Positions 44,274 to 56,012 are shown, counted from the first letter of the stretch. The stretch: 64,000 nt of DNA from Curvibacter cyanobacteriorum (GCF_028649475.1 NZ_JAQSIP010000013.1:62001-126000); one strand, 5' to 3'. Program-made: numbers and translations. The notes: a model not told the origin generated them from the letters alone.

Positions 44274-47090
44274 ATGAGCCCACACGCGTCCAGTCCGCCG
44301 CCGTCTGCCCTGCACCAGGAATGCATCGAGGACGCCCGCCGCGAAGCCCGCCTGCTGATCGAGAAGCTGGTGGACTACACGCGCCACCAGCTGCGCGAAC
44401 GTGAAGGCACGCTGCGCCAGGTCAGCGAGCGCAACAGCGTGAGCGCGGCCATCGACCAGCTCAACCGCAGCCAGGCCCGCCTGATCGACGGTTTTGTCAG
44501 CCAGCTCGGCCGCAGCTTTGCCGGGGCCCATGCGCCGTCGCCCGAGGCGGGCAAGCGGCAGTCGCTGATGTCGCTGCGCTTTGACCAGCTTGAACTGATG
44601 GACGAGCACCAGGTGCAAAGCCGGGTCGAGCTGGCGCGCGCGCAGCAGATGACCCTGCACGCGGTCGAAGCCACGCTGCCCGAGCTCAATGCCCTGACCT
44701 GCGCCTTGCAGGGCCTGCCCAATGTGATGCCCGACCGCAACCCGTTCCGGCCCGAGGTGTACCTGCGCGCCCTGCAAGACGCGATGGAAGCCGCCGAGGT
44801 CACGCCCGCGGTGCGCATGGCCTGGATCCAGCAGATGTGCACCTTGCTGGGCAAGGAACTCAACGGCTTTTACGGCTTCCTGAACCACAAGCTGCGCGAG
44901 CGCGGCGTGCGCCCGGCCGACTACACGGTGCTGCAGGCGGGCGAACAAACCAGCCGTCCGCTGTATGTGCCCGAGGTGATCGAACCCGCCAGCCTGCCCC
45001 GTGCCGAGCCAGCACCGGCCACGCCGATGGCGTCGCGTGCAGCAAGCACTTCGGCGGGCCGACCGCTGTCGGTGCCGCCACCGCCCTGGGCCCAGGCCGT
45101 GACCAGCCCACCGACCCCGGCCCCCGCGGGCGCGGAGGGGCTGGGCAGGCGCCAGGGCGGGCCCAAGCCGGTCGCGCCGGCGGATTTGGCGGCCCCTATG
45201 GCGGGGGCCCCCTTGCCACCGCTGTACCTGGACGACAGCCTCGCGGTGCCCGCGCTGCCCGAAGGCACGGTGCTCACCGTGGACCGCTTGCGCCAGTTGC
45301 TGGGCAACGAAGGGGGGGCGTCGCGCCGCCGGACCCAGGCCGAGCCTGCCGCGGCGGCACCGGTGTTGTTGCCATCGTCGCGGCTGGAGGCGTTTGCCCA
45401 GCAGTTTGAGCGCCAGTTCGAGCTGCGCCAGACCCAGGAGGACGCCCAGCAGAGCGATTTCCAGACCACGCTGCCCGCGGCCTTTGACGCGCTCGACAGC
45501 CCGCAGGACGTGGAGCAGGTGCTGCAGCGCCTGGCCCAGCGCCAGCCGGGCGGCCCCCCGAGCAGCGCACCGATCACCGTGCAGGCCTTGCGCCAGCAAC
45601 TGCGGCAGCAGGGGCAGGACGTGGGCCAGGTGGTGGCGCTGGAGGTGGTCACCCTGATGATCGAGAACATCGTGCGCGACCAGCGCCTGCTGGGTCCCTT
45701 GCGCCAGGCGGTGCGCGACCTGGAGCCTGCGCTGGCGCAGCTGGTGGTCAATGATGTGCGCTTTTTCAGCGACAAGGCCCACCCCGCGCGCCGCCTGCTG
45801 GACGCGCTGACTCAGCGCAGCCTGGCGTTTGAGGCCGAGACGGCGCCGGGTTTTGAGGTCTTCATGCAGCCGGTGCGGCGCGTGGTGCGTGTGCTCAGCG
45901 AGGCCCCCATCGAAGGTGCTGCGCCCTTTGACGTGGCACTCAAGGAGCTGGAGCGCGCCTGGAACGAGCACCGCGAGGCCGAGCAGCGCCAGCGCGAACG
46001 CGCCGTCAAGGCCCTGATGCACGCGGAACAGCGCAACCTGCTGGCCGGGCGGCTGCGCCAGGACCTGCGCGCCATGCCCGAGCTGGGCACCGCCTCGCCC
46101 GAGGTGCGTGACTTCTTGCTGGGCCCCTGGTGCCAGGTGATGGCCGAGTCGCGCTTGGGCGAGCGGGCCTCGGAGGCGGACCCCGGCCAGTACCAGGCCC
46201 TGGTCAGCGAACTGCTGTGGAGCGCCAACCCCGAGCTGGCGCGGCAAAACCCGGCCCATTTGACGCACTTGATCCCGGCCTTGCTGGGCCGCCTGCGCGA
46301 GGGTCTCAAGACCATCGACTACCCGCCGCTGATGACCAGCGCCTTCCTCGAAAAGCTGATCGTCTTGCACCAGGCCGCGTACCGTCGACCCGCCGCCCCG
46401 GCGGCTGCGCCCGCGCCGGGCCAACGGCCCAGCGCGCCGGCCTCTGCACCACCTTCTGCACCAACTTCTGCACCAACTTCTGCGCTCCCTTCTTCTGCAC
46501 CTTCTTCGGCACCCGCGGTGGCATCCATGGTGGCTCCCCCGTCGGCACCGGCGGCGGCGGTGTCTGGCAGCGCGGTGGCCGGGCCGGGCGGGGCGGTCGC
46601 CCCGGTTGCGTCACCGCCCCCAGCCCCTGGCGCGGCCTCGCCGCCGGCGGCCACAGCGCCGTCGCCCTCCAGCGACCCGATGTTCGACGAGCAAGACGCC
46701 GACTGGCTGGCGCCGAATGAGGCGCGGATCTCGGGCTTCCTGAGCTTGCCGCCCGAGGCCGAGCCTTCGGTCCCGGCCCCCTTGGACCCCGGGCCGGTGA
46801 CCCTGGAGCTGGGGGCCTGGGTCGAGCTGTTCAACGAGGGCGTGTGGCGCCGTACCCAGCTCAGCTGGGCCAGCCCGCATGGCACCTTGTTCCTGTTCAC
46901 CCGGCCCGATGGCAGCACCCAGTCCATGACCCGGCGCATGCGCGACCGGCTGATGAGCGAGGGCCACCTGCGGGTGCTGGCCGACCAGCCGGTGGTGGCC
47001 GGTGCGCTCGACGAAGTGGCCCGCACGGCCTTGCGCAACACCGTGGCCGAAGACCGCCCCGCGCCGCCGGACCCGGGCCCCGTGGTCTGA
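44274..47090 (+). CDS. DUF1631 family protein
   Basis: 938 residues. DUF1631 (PF07793) is a large cytoplasmic family of unknown function mainly in proteobacteria. The sequence shows its features: LIEKLVDYTRHQLREREGTL near the start, HAVEATLPELNALTCAL, DRLRQLLG in the middle, and a C-terminal beta-rich domain with LGAWVELFNEGVWRRTQLSW. Between about residues 715 and 820 lies a low-complexity Ala/Pro/Ser linker with SAPTSAP repeats. Some related DUF1631 C-termini resemble PilZ domains, so a cyclic di-GMP link is possible. The ATG at 44274 is preferred to a GTG 12 codons earlier. Confidence 0.88.
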   Translation: MSPHASSPPPSALHQECIEDARREARLLIEKLVDYTRHQLREREGTLRQVSERNSVSAAIDQLNRSQARLIDGFVSQLGRSFAGAHAPSPEAGKRQSLMSLRFDQLELMDEHQVQSRVELARAQQMTLHAVEATLPELNALTCALQGLPNVMPDRNPFRPEVYLRALQDAMEAAEVTPAVRMAWIQQMCTLLGKELNGFYGFLNHKLRERGVRPADYTVLQAGEQTSRPLYVPEVIEPASLPRAEPAPATPMASRAASTSAGRPLSVPPPPWAQAVTSPPTPAPAGAEGLGRRQGGPKPVAPADLAAPMAGAPLPPLYLDDSLAVPALPEGTVLTVDRLRQLLGNEGGASRRRTQAEPAAAAPVLLPSSRLEAFAQQFERQFELRQTQEDAQQSDFQTTLPAAFDALDSPQDVEQVLQRLAQRQPGGPPSSAPITVQALRQQLRQQGQDVGQVVALEVVTLMIENIVRDQRLLGPLRQAVRDLEPALAQLVVNDVRFFSDKAHPARRLLDALTQRSLAFEAETAPGFEVFMQPVRRVVRVLSEAPIEGAAPFDVALKELERAWNEHREAEQRQRERAVKALMHAEQRNLLAGRLRQDLRAMPELGTASPEVRDFLLGPWCQVMAESRLGERASEADPGQYQALVSELLWSANPELARQNPAHLTHLIPALLGRLREGLKTIDYPPLMTSAFLEKLIVLHQAAYRRPAAPAAAPAPGQRPSAPASAPPSAPTSAPTSALPSSAPSSAPAVASMVAPPSAPAAAVSGSAVAGPGGAVAPVASPPPAPGAASPPAATAPSPSSDPMFDEQDADWLAPNEARISGFLSLPPEAEPSVPAPLDPGPVTLELGAWVELFNEGVWRRTQLSWASPHGTLFLFTRPDGSTQSMTRRMRDRLMSEGHLRVLADQPVVAGALDEVARTALRNTVAEDRPAPPDPGPVV

Positions 47091-47126
47091 GCCAGTCTGG
47101 TGCCTGCGGGGCGCGCCGGCCCAGGC

Positions 47127-48656
47127 TCAGGCCTTGGGCGGCGGCTGCGGTGCTGGCGCCGCCGTGCCGGGCGCATCGACGGCGCTGGCGACAGGCGCGT
47201 GCACAGGCGTCTGCACAGGGTCGTGCGAAGGGGCGTGCGAAGGAGAATGCAGGGCGCTTGCGGTGTCGACTGGTGCGGATGCAGCGAACCCGGTGGCCGC
47301 CGCGCTTGGACCGCCCCCCGCCGGGCCGCCTTGCAGGCGCCGCCGCACCCATTGCAGGTGGCTGCGCAGCGCGTACAACTCGTTGGTGTAGGACAGCGGC
47401 AGGTGGATCAGCGTGACCTGCTGCTCGACCTCGTCGAGCTCCAGCAGCAGTGCGCTGGGGGTGGCGTCGCCCTTGTCGAGGCGGGCCTCGATGTCACGCA
47501 GGCGGCCGTACCAGCGGAACACGCGCGAGCGCACCCGGAAGGTGTAGAGCGGCGGGATCACCCGGCTCAGCGGCAGCACGATGGCCAGGATCACGCCCAG
47601 CGCCAGACCCATGCGCTGCACCAGGTTGGCGAGCCAGAACGGCAGGTGGCGCTGCAGCCAGGACGGCCCCTCGGTGTAGGCGCGTTCAGCCTCGCGGCTC
47701 AGCGGCAGTTCGTTGTGGTTGAGGTTTGGAAACTCGGCCGCGCGGTTGAACCAGCCGGCGTTGCTGTGCAGGCTGCGGGCGGTCTGGGCGAACAGCTGCT
47801 GCAAGGCCGGGTGGGTGTCGGCGCGGGCCAGCAGCGAGGTGGTGGACGCCACCAGCCGCACATCGCGTGCCGGCAGGTCGCGCGACAGGTCCACCACGCC
47901 ACGCGGCAGGGTCACTGGCGTCAGGTAGGGAAAGCGCCGCCCATAGGCCTCGCTTTGCGCAAACGCCATCAGCTGCACGCCCGGGGTTTGCAACAGCATC
48001 TGCACGATGGGCGACTCCGGTGCCGACACGAAGGCCACCACGTCGAGTTGGCCGCCGAGAAACGCCACGGTGGCCGGTGTCTGGGCCAGGTGGGACAACT
48101 TCAGGGCACTGGGCTCCAGCCCATTGGCCTTGAGCAACTGGCCCATCAGCGCTGGTGCACCACTGCCCTGGGCGCCCACGTTGACGCGCAGGCCGCGCAA
48201 CTGGGTCAGTGCGGTCAGCGGCCGGTGCGGGCCGTCAACGGTGTAGGAGGCCGGGCGGTAGAACACCCACAGCGGCTCCATGAACAGGCTGCCCAGCGAC
48301 AGCAGTTCCTCATCGGCTTCGTCGGGGTGGGCGGTGGCGGTGCCGCCTTGCACAAAGCCGAAATCGGCTTGACCTTCGGCCAGCAACTGCAAGTTGGCGG
48401 CCGAGCCGTCGGACGGCAGTAGCTTGACTTCGATGCCCTCGCGCGCCAGCGCGTCGGCGTAGACCTTGCCAAAGCGCTCGTAGGCACTTTGCGCGGGCCC
48501 GGTGGCCAGGGTCACCTGACGCGGTGGTGCGGGGTTCAGCCACCAATAGGCCAGGCCCAGCAGCAGCACGGGCAGCAGCGCGATGGGGCCGGCCGACAGC
48601 AGCAGGTCGCGCAGGTTCAGCAGGTAGTAGCGCAGGGTGCGGGAGAGCTTGGACAT
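47127..48656 (-). CDS. TAXI-family solute-binding protein, membrane-anchored, with cytoplasmic tail
   Basis: 509 residues. An uncleaved anchor (GPIALLPVLLLGLAYWWL, about residues 23-40) leads to a periplasmic binding domain of the TAXI type (VTLATGPAQSAYERFGKVYA; SAANLQLLAEGQADFGFVQG; GSGAPALMGQLLKANGL). A second membrane segment (LALGVILAIVLPLSRVIPPL, about 343-362) precedes a roughly 130-residue cytoplasmic part ending in an Ala/Pro/His-rich tail. TAXI proteins normally feed DctM-type TRAP permeases by binding small anions, but no permease is present here. The double-anchored form suggests sensing rather than import. Confidence 0.85.
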   Translation of the reverse strand: MSKLSRTLRYYLLNLRDLLLSAGPIALLPVLLLGLAYWWLNPAPPRQVTLATGPAQSAYERFGKVYADALAREGIEVKLLPSDGSAANLQLLAEGQADFGFVQGGTATAHPDEADEELLSLGSLFMEPLWVFYRPASYTVDGPHRPLTALTQLRGLRVNVGAQGSGAPALMGQLLKANGLEPSALKLSHLAQTPATVAFLGGQLDVVAFVSAPESPIVQMLLQTPGVQLMAFAQSEAYGRRFPYLTPVTLPRGVVDLSRDLPARDVRLVASTTSLLARADTHPALQQLFAQTARSLHSNAGWFNRAAEFPNLNHNELPLSREAERAYTEGPSWLQRHLPFWLANLVQRMGLALGVILAIVLPLSRVIPPLYTFRVRSRVFRWYGRLRDIEARLDKGDATPSALLLELDEVEQQVTLIHLPLSYTNELYALRSHLQWVRRRLQGGPAGGGPSAAATGFAASAPVDTASALHSPSHAPSHDPVQTPVHAPVASAVDAPGTAAPAPQPPPKA

Positions 48657-48659
48657 GGC

Positions 48660-49880
48660 TCAAGCCCGGCGGGTGCGGCGCATCAGGTCGGGCGCCAGGT
48701 CGGTGACGGGCGCTGGGCTCAGGTCCAGCGCGGCGGGCAGGTGCAGGCCCTCGGCCGTGCGCAGGCCCTGCGCGGCCAGCACGGCGCGCACCGTGGCGCG
48801 CGCCATGGCTTCGGCGGCCATGGTGGCCAGCACCATCATGCCGGGCGACTGCGCGGCGCGGCCGGTGGCCAGGGCGAACACGGTGTCGCCGTCGGACTGG
48901 GTGTGCACCGGGTTGATGCTGCGGGCCAGCCCGTCCTGCCCGGCCACGGCCAGGCGTTGGGCCTGGGCCTTGCTGAGCGGCGCGTCGGTGGCGATCACGC
49001 CCAGGGTGGTGTTGGTGCCGGGCAGCAAGGGTTTGGGCGCCTCGCCGCGCAGCAGGGCGCGGCGCGTGTCCAGCAGGCGGCGCCCGTTGGCGCTGCGCGC
49101 CCCGGCCACCACCCGGCCGGTGTCGGGGTCCAGCACATCGCCCAAGGCGTTGCAGGCCACCAGCGCGCCGACGGTGACGCCGTCCACGGTCACCGAGGCG
49201 GTGCCGATGCCGCCCTTCATGGCGCGCTGGATGCCAAAGATCTTGCCCACCGCGGCGCCGGTGCCCGCGCCGACGTTGCCCTCGGCGGGGCGGCGCGGGC
49301 TGGCCGCGGCGCAGGCCGCGTAGCCGGCGGCCGCGTCGGGGCGGATGCGCATGTCGCCAACCAGCAGGTCAAATAACACCGCCGAGGGCACGATGGGCAG
49401 GCGGCCCACGCCCACGTTGAAGCCCACGCCCTGTTCCTCCAGCCAGCGCACCGCGCCGCTGGCGGCGTCCAGGCCCCAGGCGCTGCCGCCCGCCAGCAGG
49501 ATGGCGTGCACCTGCTGCACCAGGTTGGCCGGGTCCAGCAGGTCGGTCTCGCGTGTGCCGGGGGCCGCGCCCCGCACATCCACACCCGCCACGGCGCCTT
49601 CGCGCGCCATCACCACGGTGCAGCCCGTGGGGCGCCGCGGGTCGGTGAAATGCCCAACCTCGATGCCCGCCACGTCGGTGATGCTGCCCGGGCCGCGCCG
49701 CCTTGGCGAGCGGGCCGCTGGCGTACTGGCCACCGGGGGCTCAACGTGGGCGGACGGCGTGGGGGCCTGGGCGCTGCGCGCGCGCGCGGGCTTGGGCGCC
49801 TTGGACGTGGTGGCGGCTCTGGCGGTGGCCCGGGGGGGCATGGGGGATGCGGGGGCGGCGGTGCGGGGGGCTTTGGGCAT
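48660..49880 (-). CDS. P1 family peptidase/aminopeptidase (DmpA type)
   Basis: 406 residues. The P1 domain begins at about residue 64 (GPGSITDVAGIEVGHF) and includes PRRPAEGNVGAGTGAAVGKI, the autoprocessing and catalytic loop where a Thr or Ser becomes the N-terminal nucleophile after self-cleavage. The family removes N-terminal D- or beta-amino acids from small peptides. The first 63 residues, rich in Ala, Pro, Lys and Arg, are not part of the normal domain; an internal start is possible. The stop is 3 bases before the TAXI gene, so the two form an operon. Confidence 0.85.
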   Translation of the reverse strand: MPKAPRTAAPASPMPPRATARAATTSKAPKPARARSAQAPTPSAHVEPPVASTPAARSPRRRGPGSITDVAGIEVGHFTDPRRPTGCTVVMAREGAVAGVDVRGAAPGTRETDLLDPANLVQQVHAILLAGGSAWGLDAASGAVRWLEEQGVGFNVGVGRLPIVPSAVLFDLLVGDMRIRPDAAAGYAACAAASPRRPAEGNVGAGTGAAVGKIFGIQRAMKGGIGTASVTVDGVTVGALVACNALGDVLDPDTGRVVAGARSANGRRLLDTRRALLRGEAPKPLLPGTNTTLGVIATDAPLSKAQAQRLAVAGQDGLARSINPVHTQSDGDTVFALATGRAAQSPGMMVLATMAAEAMARATVRAVLAAQGLRTAEGLHLPAALDLSPAPVTDLAPDLMRRTRRA

Positions 49881-50197
49881 GGTCGGCAGTGTGAGCGGGG
49901 CGGGGCGTTTCTGCGGCGCAGCGGGACAGACACCGGGGGCGCTGCCGCACGAGCCGTGCGCCGATTATGGGTGCAGCACGGGCCTGGCGCTGGCACCGAT
50001 GTGGCACCGATGTGGCACGGACGCCGCCTCGCCTCGCTTGCCGCCGCGCCGGGGGGAGGACGCTGCGGCCGACCGCCGGCCCGGGTTCATGGAAGCTCGC
50101 CATGTGGGGCACCGGCCCCTGGGGTGACCCAGCCCACCGGCACCCTGCGCGCACCAGGCCATACCAGCCCGGTGCGGGCCCGGTGCGGGCGCCTCGC
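49881..50197. other. 317-bp gap between P1 peptidase and multicopper oxidase genes
   Basis: No gene is recognisable. A short tandem repeat, GATGTGGCACC next to GATGTGGCACG, lies near 49999-50019. The left part probably holds the P1 peptidase promoter and the right part the end of the metal operon, without a clear intrinsic terminator. Confidence 0.4.
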
Positions 50198-51697
50198 TCA
50201 GTGCGCGTGGGCCCCGGCGCCGGGCTTGCGCACCGTGGGCAAGGTGGGGTCGACCGTGGGCGGGGTGGCCGGGGGGGCTGCACCGCCTTGTGGGGTGTGG
50301 TGCAGGTGGTGGTGGGGCGCTTGTGTCGGTGGCGCCGGGTGCATCCCCGCGCCGTGCTCATGGGCGGGTGGCGCGGGCTGGACTGCCTGCGCCGGTGCCT
50401 GGGGGGCGTCGGGCAGGGGGCCGGTCCACTCGCGGGCCATACTGCCGGCGGGGGGCTGGTACCAGCCCGGGTCGCTGTAGTCGCCGGGTTTTTGATGGCG
50501 CCGCACCTTGAGCAGGGTGAACATGCCCCCCATGTCGAGCGAGCCATGGGGCCCCTGGCCGCCCATCATGGGCAGGGTGTTCTCGGGCAGGGGCATGCGC
50601 ATCTGGCCCATTTCGGCCATGCCACGTTCGCCCATGGCCATGTAGCCAGGCACCAGGTTCTGGATCTTGTCCAGCACCGCGCTCTGGTCGACCCCGATCA
50701 TGGTCGGCACGTTGTGGCCCATCGGGCCCATGGTGTGGTGGCTCTTGTGGCAATGCAGGGCCCAGTCGCCTTCCTCGTCGGCCACGAACTCGAGCTGCCG
50801 CATCTGCCCGACCGCGACGTCGGTGGTCACCTCGGGCCAGCGCGCGCTGAGGGGCACCGGGCCGCCATCGGTGCCGGTGACGGTGAACTCGTGCCCGTGC
50901 AGGTGGATCGGGTGGTTGGTCATGGTCAGGTTGCCGACGCGGATGCGCACCTTGTCGCCCAGCCGCACCGGGAGGCTGTCGATGCCGGGGAAGGTGCGGC
51001 TGTTCCAGGTCCAGAGGTTGAAGTCCAGCATGGTGTTGACCTGCGGCGTGGCGCTGCCCGGTTCGACGTTGTAGGACGCCATCAGGAACGCGAAGTCGCG
51101 GTCCACCTTGGAGATCAGCGGGCTGGTCTGGCGCGGGTGGGTGATCCACAGGCCCATCAGGCCCATGGCCATCTGCACCATTTCGTCGGCATGGGGGTGG
51201 TACATGAAGGTGCCGGGCCGGCGGGCGACAAACTCATAGACCCAGGTCTTGCCGGGCTCGATGGCCGGCTGGGTCAGGCCGGCCACACCGTCCATGCCGT
51301 TGGGCAGGCGCTGGCCATGCCAGTGCACGGTGGTGGCTTCGGGCAGGCGGTTGGTCACGAACAGGCGCACCCGGTCGCCCTCGACCACCTCGATGGTGGG
51401 ACCGGGGCTTTGGCCGTTGTAGCCCCACAGGCGCATCTGCATGCCAGGGGCGATCTCGCGCACCACGGGTTCGGCCACGAGGTGGAACTCCTTCACGCCC
51501 TGGTTCAGGCGCCAGGGCAGGGTCCAGCCGTTGAGGGTCACCACCGGGGTGTAGCGGGCGCCGTCGGGGCGCCAGGGGGCGCTGCCGGCGCTGGGGGGCT
51601 GGTGGGCGTCGGGCAGGGCGGCCAGGGCGCTGCGGGCGACCGCGGCGCTGGCCAGGGTGCCGGCCATGGCCCCGGAGAAAAATTGGCGTCGTTGCAT
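50198..51697 (-). CDS. Multicopper oxidase, Tat-exported, with His-rich tail
   Basis: 499 residues. A twin-arginine signal (MQRRQFFSGAM, then a hydrophobic core to about residue 27) exports a folded cupredoxin-type oxidase. Copper ligands appear in order: VHWHGQRLPNGMDG, FMYHPHADE, HPIHLHGHEF, and HCHKSHHTMGPM with the type 1 Cys. The tail has His clusters (HEHGAGMHP, HHHLHH). It probably oxidises Cu(I) or another substrate in the periplasm for metal resistance. The start is just downstream of the overlap with the TolC-type gene and is coupled to it. Confidence 0.9.
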   Translation of the reverse strand: MQRRQFFSGAMAGTLASAAVARSALAALPDAHQPPSAGSAPWRPDGARYTPVVTLNGWTLPWRLNQGVKEFHLVAEPVVREIAPGMQMRLWGYNGQSPGPTIEVVEGDRVRLFVTNRLPEATTVHWHGQRLPNGMDGVAGLTQPAIEPGKTWVYEFVARRPGTFMYHPHADEMVQMAMGLMGLWITHPRQTSPLISKVDRDFAFLMASYNVEPGSATPQVNTMLDFNLWTWNSRTFPGIDSLPVRLGDKVRIRVGNLTMTNHPIHLHGHEFTVTGTDGGPVPLSARWPEVTTDVAVGQMRQLEFVADEEGDWALHCHKSHHTMGPMGHNVPTMIGVDQSAVLDKIQNLVPGYMAMGERGMAEMGQMRMPLPENTLPMMGGQGPHGSLDMGGMFTLLKVRRHQKPGDYSDPGWYQPPAGSMAREWTGPLPDAPQAPAQAVQPAPPAHEHGAGMHPAPPTQAPHHHLHHTPQGGAAPPATPPTVDPTLPTVRKPGAGAHAH

Positions 51698-51702
51698 GGT
51701 CT

Positions 51703-53208
51703 TCAATGGGCTGGGTTGGGGGCGGCGCTGGCGGCCGGGCTCGGGGCGCGGTTCAGGGGATTGGCCAGGCCGCTGGGGCCGGTGTTGGCGGTGCCGCTCA
51801 GGGCCAGGCGCAGGTCGGTGTCGGCGAGCCAGAAGTCGCGCCGCGCCTCGATGGCGGTGCTCACGCTGTGGGCGTTCTGGCGAGCCTCGGCCAGCAGTTC
51901 CCAGACGCTGCTCAGCATGCCGTTGTAGCGCAGCAGGGTCTCATCGGTGATCTGTCGGCGCAGCGGCAGCACCTCGGTTTCGAGTTGCCGCGACAGGGTC
52001 CAGGCGGTCTGCCAGTCTTGCCAGCGGCTGCGCGCTTCGCTGCGGGCCAGCACGGCGACTTCGCGCACGCGGGCCTGGGCCTGGCGCATCTGGGCCTCGG
52101 CGCGAGCAACACGCGCCTGGCCCTGGTCAAACAGGGGCAGCGGCACCTCGATCTCGACGCTGCGCTTGCTGTCGCGCTGGCCCGCCTCGGTGATGGTGTT
52201 GTAGCCGAGACCGAGTTCAAACGCGCTCACATAGCCGGTGACGCGGGTGTAGCCCAGCTGGGAGGCCAGGGCTTGGTAGTCGTCCTGGGCCAGGCGCACG
52301 TCCAGGCGTTCGCGCAGGGCCTGGGCCTCGAAGTCGGCCTCGGGCAGCAGCTGCGCCGGGGGCTCGGGCAGTTGCTCGGGCAGTTGCAGCGCGCGCCCGT
52401 CGTCGAGGCCCAGCAGGCGGATCAGTTGTTCGCGGCTGGCCTGGGCTTGCAGCCGGGCCCGTGCCACCTGCACCTGGCTGTCTTGCAGGGCGCGCTGTTC
52501 ACGCGCCTGCTGCAGCCGACTCCAGTTGCCCGCCTTGACCATCTGGCGCCCCAGTTCGGCGCCCGCCTCGGCGGCGTCCAGTACCTGCTGGCTGTAGCGC
52601 AGCTGGTGCTGGGCGGCCACCGCACGCACCCAGGCGCGGCGCACTTCGGCGCTCAGGCGCAACACCTCTTGCGCGGTCTGCAGCCGGGCCAGCGCCAGTT
52701 GGCGGTCCTGCCATTGCAGGCGCCAGGGCAGGCTCAGCAGGCCCCAGAGGTCGATGCGCAGCAGGCGCTCGATCTCGATCTGACCGCCCTCCCGCACCCG
52801 CCCCAGGCCCAGGCCGGGGTTGGGCAGCAGGGCCATTTGCTGGCGTTGGGCCGCCGACACATCGAGCCCCGCCAGCGCGACCTGCAGGCTCGGGTTGTTC
52901 AACAAGGCCAGCCGCACGGCGGTGTCGGGGTCCAGTGGCTGGGCCAGCAGCGAGGCCACGGCCTCGGCTTGCGCCTGGGGCGTTGGGGCCGGCGCTGGCC
53001 ACTGGGCCGTGCCGGGGCCGCCATGCTGTTGCACCAGTTCGGCCACGCTGCCGGTGGCTGGCGTGGGGCCGGTGGCGCAGCCGACCAGGCTGCCACCCAG
53101 CAGCAAGGCCAGCCCCAGGCGCTGAGCGCTGGGCCAGGGTCGGGCCAGGCGCGGGGGGGCGGTTCGCGCGGGCAGCGCGGCGACCACCCAAGGGAGGGGG
53201 AGGGACAT
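51703..53208 (-). CDS. TolC-family outer-membrane efflux protein
   Basis: 501 residues. A lipoprotein-like signal ends at LLLGGSLVGC (acylated Cys near residue 44). Two outer-membrane efflux domains follow, with long helical stretches (LDVSAAQRQQMALLPNPGLG, AEAQMRQAQARVREVAVLAR) and a GYVSAFELGLGYNTITEAG strand region. It would form the outer-membrane channel. Its partner membrane-fusion and RND proteins are not in the window, which is odd for a tripartite pump. An upstream TTG precedes the ATG at 53208. The GGAG before the ATG supports it. Confidence 0.87.
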   Translation of the reverse strand: MSLPLPWVVAALPARTAPPRLARPWPSAQRLGLALLLGGSLVGCATGPTPATGSVAELVQQHGGPGTAQWPAPAPTPQAQAEAVASLLAQPLDPDTAVRLALLNNPSLQVALAGLDVSAAQRQQMALLPNPGLGLGRVREGGQIEIERLLRIDLWGLLSLPWRLQWQDRQLALARLQTAQEVLRLSAEVRRAWVRAVAAQHQLRYSQQVLDAAEAGAELGRQMVKAGNWSRLQQAREQRALQDSQVQVARARLQAQASREQLIRLLGLDDGRALQLPEQLPEPPAQLLPEADFEAQALRERLDVRLAQDDYQALASQLGYTRVTGYVSAFELGLGYNTITEAGQRDSKRSVEIEVPLPLFDQGQARVARAEAQMRQAQARVREVAVLARSEARSRWQDWQTAWTLSRQLETEVLPLRRQITDETLLRYNGMLSSVWELLAEARQNAHSVSTAIEARRDFWLADTDLRLALSGTANTGPSGLANPLNRAPSPAASAAPNPAH

Positions 53209-53354
53209 CAAAAACTCCGGAAATCAAACGGTGACCGACCCCGGGGGACGGTCGCTTGCCCGGTGCCCCTGGAGGCCGCCTGCGCCACTGAGGCAGGCTG
53301 GGGTCGAGGGGGCGGGCGCGGCGAGGCAGCCCAGCGCGGCTGGGCGGGCGGCGC

Positions 53355-53870
53355 TCAGCCGATGGGGGGCTTGAGTTGGGGGTTCAGGCAGGCGCTCTGG
53401 AAGCCGCCTTCGGCGCTCTGCGGCGTGGCGAAGCGCTGGCCCGGCAGCGCGGGCGCCGGGCGTTGGGGGCTGAGCAAGGCCAGGTGGCAAATCTGGCAGG
53501 CGGTGCAGGTGCCTCCGTGCGAAGCCTGGGCACTGTCGGCACTGGCGTGGGGCATGGCCTCCGCCGCTGCGGTGCTGGACAGGCTGCTGTCGTGGCAGGG
53601 CGGCGTGCCCAGGGCGTGGCCGGTCGGCCCGTGACCCGCTGGTGACCAGCGCGAGCGCGCGTCCGCCGGGCCGTCGGCACCGGTCGGAGCAAAGCCCGCA
53701 GCGACCGGGGGCAGCGCCATTGGCAACGTCTGCAGCGTCTGCAGGGTTTGCACCGCGACCGGGGCCGTGGGGGCCGCGTCGCCCCGCAAGGCGCCCAGGG
53801 CCATGGCATCGCCGAGCCAGGCACGCCAGGCGAGCAGCAGGATCAGGCAGAACAGGGCGGGGCGGCGCAT
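53355..53870 (-). CDS. Cys/His-rich exported protein in a metal operon
   Basis: 171 residues. An N-terminal hydrophobic start (RRPALFCLILLLAWRAWLGD) looks like a signal or anchor. The mature part is Ala/Pro-rich and then has a compact metal-binding-like cluster CTACQICHLALL preceded by His (HASADSAQASHGGTC). The gene is 17 bases after the P-type ATPase stop and followed by the TolC gene. I do not recognise a family with confidence; small proteins with CxxC-type motifs at this place often bind copper or zinc. Confidence 0.65.
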   Translation of the reverse strand: MRRPALFCLILLLAWRAWLGDAMALGALRGDAAPTAPVAVQTLQTLQTLPMALPPVAAGFAPTGADGPADARSRWSPAGHGPTGHALGTPPCHDSSLSSTAAAEAMPHASADSAQASHGGTCTACQICHLALLSPQRPAPALPGQRFATPQSAEGGFQSACLNPQLKPPIG

Positions 53871-53887
53871 GGCGAGATGATAAGGCC

Positions 53888-55999
<2,112 letters not shown>

Positions 56000-56012
56000 G
56001 GGGGCATTGGAA

